Assembly (NCBI GenBank): GCA_013399695.1
Contig: VXAU01002236.1
Coordinates: forward strand, 368,299-432,298
Direction of reading: 5' to 3'
From: Formicarius rufipectus
Lineage: Eukaryota; Chordata; Aves; Passeriformes; Formicariidae
Length of the DNA: 64,000 bases
The notes under the pieces were generated by a model. That model saw only the letters and a list, made by a program, of their open reading frames with translations. It had not been told where the DNA came from and made no database searches. Position 1 is the stretch's first letter, and every line of letters starts with the position of its first letter. Below, piece by piece: positions 13,017 through 22,458 of the stretch. The position numbers and the translations under genes are program-made.

Positions 13017-13022
13017 TTATTT
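13017..13022 (-). terminator. AATAAA poly(A) signal of the PITPNC1-like gene
   Basis: AATAAA on the minus strand, about 610 bp beyond the stop codon at 13635, gives a 3' UTR of normal size. It is only 214 bp from the MSS51 stop on the opposite strand. Confidence 0.7.
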
Positions 13023-13634
13023 CCAAAAAGGCCTTGGTTTTCCCAAAGAATACAGGTGTCTGAGCCTGACCCAGCCCTGCCTTGGGCAGCTGTGGCCTCT
13101 GGAGGGACAGCTAAGGGGACCCTGACTGTGGGACTGGCAGTGCATGGGGTGGTGTGGCCCCTGGTGTCCCGCAGTGAGCCCCAAACCAGCCCCGACCTGT
13201 CACTGTCAGTGTTACCTGTACTATGTCCCTGCCCTCGTGCCTACCCTGCAGGTCACTGCTCCAGCCTGGCACTGGTGGCCAGCCTGGCCACGGGAAGTGG
13301 GCACCAGCTGGCACCTCCTCACTGCTCGCCAGCCTTGATGGCCCCTGCAGACATGGGCAGAGGTGCAGCTGAGGGAACCAGCTCCCGCAGCATTGCCTGA
13401 TGCTGCCAGGGACTGAAACCGTCCTGGAGTTCCCTCCCGGTGCAGCCAGCAGGTCTGGCATGGCAGTGGTGGCACTGGCCCATGTGGGCATCCGAGATGG
13501 CTCAGGAAGGCCAGCACCCCCCCGGGGTTCCCAGCACCCCGACAGTGGGTCCCTCCCTGGGGTCAGCTCCTTTCGGAGGGGCTGTGGTGGGCAGCGGAGC
13601 TGGCACAGTCCAACATGCTGTGGCACTGCCGGCA

Positions 13635-13900
13635 TCACTTGGCACCAGCGCGCTCCTGCAGCGTGGGCAGTGTCAGGGTCTCCGGCGCTGACTTCTTCCG
13701 TGGGCGAGTCTTGGGGGGAGCGAGGAACTCGGGGGCCTCGTCGCTGAGCGGGGTGGAGGGGGCGCTGGCAGGGGCCGAGTGCGTGGCCGTGGGCTGCCCC
13801 ACCTCGCTGACCGAGATGGCAGGAGCCACCAGGCCAATGAGCTCGTTGGTGGCCTCCTGCGTCTCCTGCTCGTAACGCCGCACCTCCTCCATCGTCATCC
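13635..13900 (-). CDS. Alternative last exon (long-tail isoform) of the PITPNC1-like gene
   Basis: Begins after a CAG acceptor and continues the phase-1 end of exon 14839-14902. It reads GMTMEEVRRYEQETQEATNE, then a Ser/Pro-rich tail with PRKKSAPETLTLP, stop at 13635-13637. It corresponds to the long human PITPNC1 C-terminus, whose phosphoserines recruit 14-3-3. Its 3' UTR reaches the AATAAA near 13017. Confidence 0.88.
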
Positions 13901-16900
13901 CTGCCAAGCACAGCATGGCCGTGTCCTGCACCCCCGCATCCTGGGGCAGCCTATGCCCAGTGCCCCGGCTCCCCACCAACCTGGGGGACTGCAAGGGGGA
14001 AGCCACTGGGATAAGGGGACAGGCAGGGAAGGGGATGCTGGACAGCACGGCCAGCCCCTGGCTCCTGCACCAGCCCAGCCAGCAGCGGGGAAGGGATGGA
14101 CAGGCAGCGCAGGCAGCAGACACGTGGGGAGGGCAGCCAGGAGGGGGGACCCTCTGCTGTGGGGTGCAGGGAGGCACAAGCACCCCCTCCTGCACCCGCC
14201 CCCAGGAAGCATGGCAGGGTCCGGCATCCCTGGCAGGCAGCAGGGGTTAGGGGTGCTGACTCCCCAGCTTTTGGTTTGTGGCCACTTGCATCTGAGTCTC
14301 GAAGGCCCGGACCTCTTCCAGGGACATGTCTGGAAGGCAGAGAGCTGCTCACCGGGACAGCCCTGCATCCCACTGGCACCCGCTGCCAGTTGTCACCAAA
14401 CCCAGGGCTCCCATCCGCACTTGGCAGCACCTGCAGTGAGTGTCCGTGCCAGACAGGGAGGGCGTGCAGGCAGTGCAGGCAGGTGCTGGGACCCTTCTCC
14501 CCGTTCCCCCCAGGTTTNCTGTGTCCGCACTTGGCAGCACCTGCAGTGAGTGTCCGTGCCAGACAGGGAGGGCGTGCAGGCAGTGCAGGCAGGTGCTGGG
14601 ACCCTTCTCCCCGTTCCCCCCAGGTTTGCAGTGGAGCAGGCAGCATGCAGGATGCAGGAAGGGATGAGTGCAGGGGGAGTGGAGCAGAGCAGGCAGTGCA
14701 GGCAGCAAGGGAGCTGAAGGAAGAGTGGGAGCTGCCTGTGGGATTAGCGGCATCAGCAATTAGACCTGAAGCCCCTTCCCACCATGGGGACTGTGTGCCT
14801 CCCTCCCCACCAGTGCCAAGGTGACCCCATGGGCTCACCGCACCACTCGTCCACCCAGGCGAAAGCCTGCCGGTGCCCGATCAACAGGATGTCCCGGATC
14901 ACCTGCAGCACACCGTGGGGGTCAGCACCCTGTCACTGTCCCCACAATGTTTGCCCAGCTTGGCTTGGACCTCTCTCACCTTGTGCACAAACTGCTCCAC
15001 CCGAGTCTGCAGCCCCCACACCTCGAACTTGACGCTCACCAGCTTGTAGGAGCACATGATGGGCTTGGTGTGCTGGCGCCAGCCCTCCTGCAGTGGCCCC
15101 CGGCCTGTCTTGGCTGAACTGAAGAATCGGGGGTCCTGGGGGTATCAGGCAGAGCAGAGCCATGAGCCTCCCCAGGCCACAGAGGTGGCCTCAGGGAGCC
15201 CCCTTGTCCCCAGCCATGGTACCTCCAGGCTCCGGTAGTAGCGCTCAGGGATCTCGTCGAAGGCAATGTCCAGGAAAGAGACCTCGTGGTCACCAAGGAT
15301 TTTGTCGCTGTGGAAGATCTAGGAAGGGGAGGGAAGGTGAGTGGCATGGACCATGTGTCCCCCCTGTGATTAGTTTCTGGGTCTCAGCTGTGGCACACAC
15401 TCACGTTCTCGCTGTCCCCGCAGTTGTCCTCGTACTTGGTCTCAATGTAGATGGAGAATTTGGGCAGGAAAGAGCACTGCAGGGAGTGGCTGTCAGCTGG
15501 TCCCCAAGGGATGCCTGTCCTGAAGGTCACCCACTCCCAGGGACACCTACCCAAGGGATGCCCATCCCCAAGGACACCAACCCTAAGGGGCATCCACTGC
15601 AAGAGTTGTCCAGACCCAAGAGACACCCCCCAAGAAACTCCTACCCCCAAGGGACACTCAGCCCCAAGAGATGCCCAGCCCAAAGGACACCCATCCTGAG
15701 GGACATCCATCCCCAAGGGACACACAACCCTAAGGGACAGTCATTCTCAAGGGATACCCTGCCCCAAGGACACACACCCTGAAGGACAGCCAGCCCCAAG
15801 GAATTGCCACCCTGAGAGACTCCCACCTCTAAAATGCTGACCCCAGGGGATACCCATTCCTGGAGGATCCCCACCCCAGTGTCCCATCCCCTGCCATGCC
15901 ATGTGCTGGGGAAGGGGTCTGGCCCCCCCGTGCCACCTCCTTACCGTGTACTCTGCAGGGACACCATGGCACATTGGCATCACGGGGTGGCATCACCAGG
16001 TGGCACCACGGGGGAGAGAGGGAGCGGTGAGGCTGGCAGCAGTGGCCATGGCAGACCATCACCCCTGTCAGGGGGGACAGGGTGCCCGGTGGTGCCCACC
16101 CCCACACCCTGCTCTCACCAGTGATGGTGTAGGGGTAGTAGTTCCAGGCCTTCTCAGTGATGTAGAAGATGCGGGGAGTCACTGCCCGTGCCCAGCTCGG
16201 CAGTTTGCTGCAGGGGACCGTGATGGGGTGACCCCCCTCAGGGCAGGCCTGGTGCCACCCAGCCGTGCACCACCAAACGCAGCCTGGCTCTGGGACCCTC
16301 GACCCCCTCTCCGGAACCCCATCTGCTTGCCAGGACACTCATGTCCATCTTACATGCCCCCCATACACCCTCACCCCCACTCCAGGATTCACCCAGGGAC
16401 CCTCAGCTGCACTGCATCATTCCCCAGCGACACCTGCCACCTGCCCAGGGCCCTCATCTGTATCCCAGAGTCACCACCTGCACCTCAGGACACTTCCAAG
16501 GATCCTCACCACTACCCCAGCTTCCCCCCCCAGAGACCCCTGACTCCTCCCCAGCACCCCAGGGTCACCCCCGTGACCCCTGCCAACTCCCCGGGACCCT
16601 CAATCTCCACCACAGAACACTCATCTTCTCCCCATTGTCCCCATCCTCTCCCCAGGACCTCCCCTCTTCCTCAGCACCTTATCTGCAACCCAAGAGACCC
16701 CCACATGGCTTCCTGGGCTCTCATCCCCTCCCCAGACCCCTCCACCTTGCCAGGACCAGGACCCCAGGGTGGTCCCATCCCCATCTCAGCACCCCGGGCA
16801 GGATGAGGCCCCCAGGGGAGGTGGGTTTTGATTAATTTTCAGGTGTTATAAATACCAGCCCTGGGAGAGGAATCGTGAATGCGGCAGCTAAAAATAACCT

Positions 16901-17824
16901 GTCTCATGGCAGCAACTCCCTGTTGGGAGCAGCCAGTGGGGGGGACCAGGGGACAGCAGTGCCAGGGACCAGTGGCTGCTCCACAGCACCTGGGGCTGTG
17001 TGAGGGGACATGGGGACACCCCCAGGGCCTGGGCATTGCTGACTCCCTCACCCACACACCCACTGGCACCTGGAGATGGGTACACTCCCGGTGATAGGTG
17101 CAGCCCAGGACATTAGGTACACTGTGAGAGTTAGATGCAGTCCCCCATTGTTGGGTGCAGACCCCAAAGATGGGTGCACTCCAGGATTTTGGGGTACCTC
17201 TGGGAGATGGAGGCACCTGTGGGAGATGATGGAGGCACACTTGGGAAGATGGGTGCAGCCACACTCCATGGTGTCCAGGATTCAAAGATGATGTTCCCCA
17301 GGAATTTTGGAGGGAAGACTAGGGCCACCCCAATGCCTGCCAATGGGGAGTGCCCACCCACCACCGCTCACCGGAGCCAAAGGCTCACCTGGAAAGGTGG
17401 ACGCGCTTCTCAGTGAACTGGCCAGGGCCATGGACAGGGTCCTCGTGGGGCTCGTTCTTCACCACCTCCACACCCTCGCCCTTCTCACTCTCCTGGTGGC
17501 TGTGCTTGCTGATGGTGTAGAGCTGCCCCACACGGTACTGCAACCACAGTGCCCAGCCTCAGTGCCACTGGCCCTGCTGAGCACCTGGCACAGCCACACT
17601 GCAGAGAGGGGAAACTGAGGCACGAGCAAGGGGTGGCAGAGCCTGAGCTGTGCAGCAGGCAGGTGCTTCCTGGGGCACCCTGTTTGACCCTCCATGTCCC
17701 TGGGCTGCTCCAGTGCCTGGGTGAGGGCTGGATTCTGCTCTCCCAGCTCAGCAAACTACCAGGGAGCCAGGGAAAACTATACTTATATGACACATATAGA
17801 TATCTCATCTGTATAATGATACAG

Positions 17825-17858
<34 letters not shown>

Positions 17859-18647
17859 TGTGTGTGTGTGTATTTGGTGATGCAGTGACACGATAAGGCT
17901 TTGATTGTGCTGCTGAAGATCCCATTCATCACCCCAACCGGCAGAATGATCTTATCACCCCTCTATGCCTAAATTAAAACCTTCCCTAGGCGCCAGCATC
18001 AAACCAGTGGCTGAGGAGGCTGGGACTGCCCGGTGTGGGCACTGCTGCAGCTCCCTCCCTCCCTCCACAGAAACAGCCCCAGCAGCAGTTGGTGCTCACG
18101 AGAGACCTTTAGCCAGGGATGCTCCAGCTGCCACCGCTATTTGCCGATGGAGTTCGGACTCCTTGCTGGAGCAGGAATTGAGCTTGTGTTCCCCGTCGAT
18201 CAGGTGCAACGCCACTGGCACCTAAACCCCCGGTGTCCCTTGCCTGTTCACTCATCCCATGATCCTGGGACTGTCCCGATGCTGCCGTCAGGCTCCATGT
18301 CCCAAGGTCACCGTGCCCAGGGATGGGATGTTCCCCCTGCCTGCACCCCAAATTACGGCTCAGCCCTCGCACAGAACATCCCGAGCCCAACATGACAAAA
18401 GCACACCCCGGTTCCTGCCGCAAGCCGTGACACGAGAGGACAGGAAAAGGGGCCGCTGTGCCCTTCTCCAGGAAGGGAGCTGATCCTCTGTCAGTGGATT
18501 GCTGTGGGCACAGGACCCCCACCCACAGCCCCCTTCCATCCTGACACCCACGAGACACCCCTGCTCCTGCCAGCCCCGGCCCCGCTGCCCCCCGCTCACC
18601 TCCTCGGTGGTGAGCGGCATGCAGATGCGGTACTCCTTGATGAGCAT
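13635..18647 (-). CDS. PITPNC1-like cytoplasmic phosphatidylinositol transfer protein (RdgB-beta type), complete
   Basis: Class II PITP moving phosphatidylinositol and phosphatidic acid between membranes. Exons (minus): 18600-18647 (ATG), 17389-17537, 16119-16207, 15945-15952 (8 nt), 15405-15476, 15223-15318, 14980-15135, 14839-14902, then 13635-13900 (315 aa) or alternatively 14247-14329 (254 aa). All phases agree. Motifs: MLIKEYRICMPLT, EGVEVVKNEP, AWNYYPYTIT, SFLPKFSIYIETKYEDN, EIPERYYRSLEDPRFF, KTGRGPLQEGW, KFEVWGLQTRVEQFVHK, GHRQAFAWVDEW. The long tail ends with APSTPLSDEAPEFL and PRKKSAPETLTLP, the 14-3-3-binding type tail of human PITPNC1. It differs from PITPNC1 at many sites, so I read it as a sister paralogue, though a diverged orthologue is possible. 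Human ends WVDEWY here; this gene has WVDEWC. The minus-strand poly(A) signal is at 13017-13022. Confidence 0.9.
14247..14329 (-). CDS. Alternative last exon (short-tail isoform) of the PITPNC1-like gene
   Basis: Lies between exon 14839-14902 and the long-tail exon. After the acceptor at 14330-14331 it reads, in the same phase, DMSLEEVRAFETQMQVATNQ and ends KLGSQHP then TAA (14247-14249). This parallels the short human PITPNC1 isoform, whose tail starts DMTMDDV. It has to be a last exon because it carries its own stop codon. Confidence 0.8.
14414..14627. repeat. 104-bp direct duplication flanking a single N
   Basis: 14414-14517 and 14524-14627 are identical as far as I can read, separated by TNCTG-type filler with one N at 14518. 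It lies in the intron before the short-tail exon of the PITPNC1-like gene. The shape (same flank on both sides of a one-base gap) suggests an unmerged contig overlap, not a biological repeat. Confidence 0.8.
15480..15840. repeat. Degenerate minisatellite in a PITPNC1-like intron
   Basis: Imperfect units of roughly 20-30 bp built on CCCCAAGGGACACCCA fill most of the intron between exon 15405-15476 and the microexon. The open frames crossing it are repeat artefacts. Confidence 0.7.
15945..15952 (-). CDS. 8-nt microexon of the PITPNC1-like gene
   Basis: On the minus strand the eight bases AGTACACG sit between a CTGCAG acceptor and a GTAAGG donor. They supply the end of Glu plus Tyr-Thr, needed to link the exon ending YPYTIT to the exon starting CSFLPKF (family sequence TITEYTCSF). 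Without it the frame breaks. Confidence 0.85.
16300..16800. repeat. C-rich low-complexity tract in a PITPNC1-like intron
   Basis: About 500 bp strongly biased to C, with recurring CCCAGGACCCTC / CACCCCAG-type words, in the intron between exons 17389-17537 and 16119-16207. No coding signal seen. Confidence 0.5.
17080..17280. repeat. Degenerate short tandem repeat
   Basis: Recurring GATGGGTGCA-CCCAGGA type units of about 25-35 bp in the same intron; degenerate, boundaries approximate. Confidence 0.4.
17824..17872. repeat. (TA)n(TG)n microsatellite
   Basis: A short TA run followed by an interrupted TG run of about 20 units, in the first intron of the PITPNC1-like gene. Confidence 0.9.
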
Positions 18648-19427
18648 GGTGCCACGGGCACGGCGGGGTCAGGCGGAGGCGCTGGCGGGGGCGCAGCTCA
18701 TGCTGGGGGGCGGCGGGCAAGGCGGTGAGCGGGGGCAGCGCCTCCCACGCTCCCGTCCCATCACGCCGCGCTCGGAGCAGCCGCCCCGCTCCCGGTGACT
18801 TCACGAGCCGTTGCCATGGCAGTGGCGTGAGGTCACCCGTGCGAGGAGCAGCCAGGGCGCGCCCAGCTGGGGACACCCGGGACCCCGAAACTCTCCAGGC
18901 CTTAACCCTTTCCCTGCCTGGCAGACACCCGTGTCCCTTTGCAGCTGTCTTGGAGCACACGTGTACCCCCAAAATACAGTGCCACCCGTTCTGGCTGTCA
19001 CATCCCCACCCGACTGCAGTGGCCAGCGCAGCAAGAGGGTCACAGGGATGCAGGGATAGTGCCCGATGCTCCTGAGGACGCCGCTCTGGGCACCCACAGT
19101 CTGCCCTGCCCTAAAGAACTGCTCCTGGGGAGCATCCATGGTCACCCTGGGGAAGGACATCCCTTCTCTGGCCAGGAGCTGAAGCCCCCTCCCCGAGGTT
19201 GTCCCCCAACACCCGTCCTGGCCAGCACCCATCTCAACCAGCACGCCCCACGGGGCTGGGGATGAGTAGGGTGAGTAATGGGGCAGCTCAGGGGGCTCCT
19301 GGCCCCCAACTTCAAGAGGCAGGGAGGGGACGTAAGTTCCCCTGAAAGTCACACTGAATGGGGAATCAGACCTCGGAGGGGGCAGATAGGGTGTCACATA
19401 GGGTCTTGTCTGCGGGCGGCTTGTCCA

Positions 19428-19590
19428 AATGGGGATACAGGGACATCTCTGGGAGTTCAGGGACATCTCTGGGAGCTCAGGGACACAGAGGGACACAAGG
19501 GCAACCCTGAGGGCACCGGGGGACACAGGAGTGTCCCTGGGGCCACAGAGGCATTTGGGGCCACAGGGGCATCCCTGGGGGACAGAGGGA
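19428..19590. repeat. Short tandem repeat upstream of the PITPNC1-like gene
   Basis: Units based on GGGACATCTCTGGGAGTTCA, decaying into GGGACACAGAGG and GGCATCCCTGGGG words. Confidence 0.5.
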
Positions 19591-19945
19591 CACCATGCTG
19601 ACAGGGCAGAGGGCTGGGTGCTGGTGGCAGGTTGTGGGAAGCCGAATGCTCCCCCGGAGGGTCCCAGTACCATGGGCAGAGGTAGCCCCGAAATGAGGGA
19701 AGAGACACCGCGGGGACCCACCGGAGCACCCCAGGGCACGGCGTCCCGCGCCCCATCGTGGCACCGGGGCATCTCAGACCCGAGGGGTTGGGGCTGCCTA
19801 TGGAGGGGAAAGAGGGGGAGCCCCCCGGCCGGACTACGCCGCCCCTTCCCCCCCGCTCTCCGCGGCGCCCGCACTCACCGGCCCGCGGCCGTGCCCGCTC
19901 CCCGCTCCCCGCCGTGCCCCGGCCGGCCCGGGCCGTGCGCAGGAG

Positions 19946-20162
19946 NNNNNNNNNNNNNNNNNNNNNNNNNNNNNNNNNNNNNNNNNNNNNNNNNNNNNNN
20001 NNNNNNNNNNNNNNNNNNNNNNNNNNNNNNNNNNNNNNNNNNNNNNNNNNNNNNNNNNNNNNNNNNNNNNNNNNNNNNNNNNNNNNNNNNNNNNNNNNNN
20101 NNNNNNNNNNNNNNNNNNNNNNNNNNNNNNNNNNNNNNNNNNNNNNNNNNNNNNNNNNNNNN
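19946..20162. other. Assembly gap (217 N)
   Basis: Run of N between a CpG-rich flank and a hexamer tandem repeat. The missing DNA may include more of the repeat or 5' exons. Confidence 1.
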
Positions 20163-20680
20163 GGCACTGACATCGGCACTGAAACCGGCGCCGCACCGGC
20201 ACCGGCACTGCACCGCACCGGTACTGACACCGACACCGGCACAGCACCGGCACTGGCACTGGCACTGGCACTGACACCGGCACCAGCACTGATACCGGCA
20301 CAGCACCGGCACCGACACCGGCACTGACACTCACACCGGCACAGCACCGGCACTGGCACCGACACCAGCACTGACATCGACACTGACACCGGCACTGACA
20401 CCGACACTGGCACCAGCACTGACATCGACACTGACACCGGCACTGACACCGGCACAGACACCGCCACCGGCACAGGCACCGACACCGGCACTGGCACCAG
20501 CACCGGCACCGGCACCGCACCAGGACCTGCACTGGTACCGGCGCTGCACCCACATGAGCACTGGAACTGCACCACACCGGCATCAGCACCGCACCAGTAC
20601 CGCACGGGCACCGCAGCGGCACCGGCTTTGCAGCCCACCGGTATTGCACCGGCAGTAAAGTACGGGCACTGCAGTGACAG
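20163..20680. repeat. Degenerate hexamer tandem repeat (GGCACC/GACACC/GGCACT)
   Basis: About 500 bp of imperfect six-base units with pattern GRCACY, starting directly at the right edge of the gap. The six-base period removes stops from several frames and produces false Val-Pro/Cys-rich open frames. Confidence 0.9.
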
Positions 20681-20990
20681 CAGCACCGGCACCGGCACTG
20701 GCACGGCACCGCGGCTGCACGGCACGGCACCCAGGGGCCCCCTGGCACAGCATGGCACAGCACGGGGGCTCCCGTGGCATGGCACGGACCGGCACTGGGG
20801 CCCCTCTGGCAAGGCACAGCACAGCTTCCCACTCTCACTGAGTCTCTGGTCCTCCCAGGGACCCTCAGCACCCACTGTGTGCCCTAGCTGGGAGGTGCCT
20901 CAGAGTCCCCTCAAGGCACAGAGCCCGGGTGGGACTCCTGGGCTGGGATCCCACTGGGAATGCCCCAAATCTCCTCCAGCCACTCACCTG

Positions 20991-21183
20991 CAGCCCACTG
21001 CCAGTCCAGCCCCTGCCTCCTCAGCCCCACTGCAGCCCACATGCTGGCACTGTCCATGTGCCATCCGCAGCAGAGCATGTTACTGGCATAGCTCATCACC
21101 AGCAACACCAACGCCATCCCCGTGCTTCTCAGACGCTGTTCTCTGGGAATTTCCACCATCTTGGGAACCATGAATATCCACAT
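20991..21183 (-). other. Unassigned exon-like block with one hydrophobic segment
   Basis: On the minus strand an open segment from ATG (21183-21181) runs to a strong donor (CAG then GTGAGT, exon edge 20991). It encodes about 64 residues including TGMALVLLVMSYASNM, which could be a membrane span. A second acceptor-like site (TCTGCAG then GGAAC) is near 21258. I cannot assign a family. It could be a 5' exon of the PITPNC1-like gene, an exon of an unannotated gene, or chance. Confidence 0.25.
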
Positions 21184-22235
21184 GTGGGTGCTGGTCCAGT
21201 TTGTGCCTCACCACTGCCATTTTCCTGTTACTTCCTCCACAAATCCTGCTGTTCCCTGCAGACCCACTGCCTGTGGTGCAGGGGAACAGCCTATCATACC
21301 ACAGTGCCACGATGGCCACTGTGGGGACATGGACTGGGCAAGGGGTACCCCCACCAGGCCACCCTGCATTGCTGTCTCTGAAGGTGCTGGGACTCCCCAC
21401 TGCAGTGGCCTGGCGAAGGGCATGAAGGTCCCACCTGTCCAGGCACTGGGGCACCCATGGGCTCTTGTGGTGGCTGGTTTGTGCCATGTCCTGATGGTGG
21501 GCACATTCCTCTGTGTCACTCCGTGCATGACGAGGCAGCGATGATGGCCCCCAACGTGGCCCTGACAGCCCTGAGGCAGCAGCGCTGGCTCCAGGCTGTG
21601 GCCAGGGCAAGAAACGGCAGAAGGAGCAGCACGGGGACAGTGGCCCTAAAACCTGCCAGGGTGCCCCACAGGCACTCATCCCATGTCCAGGGGCACAGTG
21701 CCAGCAGCTCTGCCTGTGAGCACACCTTCCCCTGCCTGCACCTTCCTCCTGGAGACACGTGTCAGCACTCCCAGCTCCGGTGGCACTGTTTTCCCCCAGG
21801 GCATGGATAACACAGCAGACCCCAAACGGTAAACGGCATGGGGCTCTGCCAATTTCACTTGCACCAAACCCAGCAGGACTCCAGCTGGGGTGACTGTGGT
21901 GGTGACAAGCACCCAGCAGTGCTTGTCACAAGGACCTGGTGGGCTCTCAGCCCCCCCAGCAGGCACATTCCTCCTGAACCTGTTTGGCAGGGCCTTGTGC
22001 AGGTGCCAAGGAAAAGGCATCCGGGTTGGGCTTTTCCTGGTCATGCCCTGCTTCACTCCGGTGCGAGTCAACAAGGAGGAGAAAGAGGACTAGCTGAAGC
22101 CTGGTGCCCCCCCAGAGTCACCCATGGCCCTGAGTGCTGCCAGTGCCCTACAGTTTCTCACCTCCCAGGGAGGATCTTACAGAAAATTGGGAAAGGGAAG
22201 AAAGAGGAGGCAGAAACAAGTGAAAAATTACCCAA

Positions 22236-22241
22236 TTTAAT
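22236..22241 (-). terminator. ATTAAA poly(A) signal candidate of the MYADM-like gene
   Basis: Minus-strand ATTAAA 218 bp beyond the stop; no AATAAA is nearer. Assigned by position only. Confidence 0.4.
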
Positions 22242-22458
22242 CCCAAAGCCCCTCCAAGCTCTAGGGTTTCAGTAGCCCCTATAGCCCCCCAGACTCCCTA
22301 ACTGTGAGGCCCACGGGGCCCGAGGCTGAGCACACCCCCAGGAGTGCCCCACAGCTCTGCTTTGGTGCAAGGAGAAGCTTTCCAAGGCATCCAGCCGTTT
22401 CCTCCACTCCGCCGGCAGCCCTGCATCAGCACAGACACCCTCACCCCACCCAGAGCCC

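Larger units (their letters stand above)
18648..22235. other. GC-rich region between PITPNC1-like and MYADM-like genes; no firm gene
   Basis: 18648-19945 is CpG-rich and probably holds the promoter and 5' UTR of the PITPNC1-like gene. A 217-base gap (19946-20162) and a hexamer tandem repeat (20163-about 20680) follow. 20900-21830 has one exon-like minus-strand block (listed separately), and the remainder is probably 3' flank of the MYADM-like gene. Long open frames here follow GC bias and repeat periodicity and are not called. Confidence 0.6.

Noticed and set aside
18801..19874. 357-codon minus-strand open frame upstream of the PITPNC1-like gene
   Set aside because: It overlaps the likely promoter and short tandem repeats, has no recognisable domain, and follows GC bias.
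19457..20875. Very long open frames with Val-Pro/Cys-Arg repeats on both strands
   Set aside because: Produced by the six-base repeat plus N bases read as open codons.
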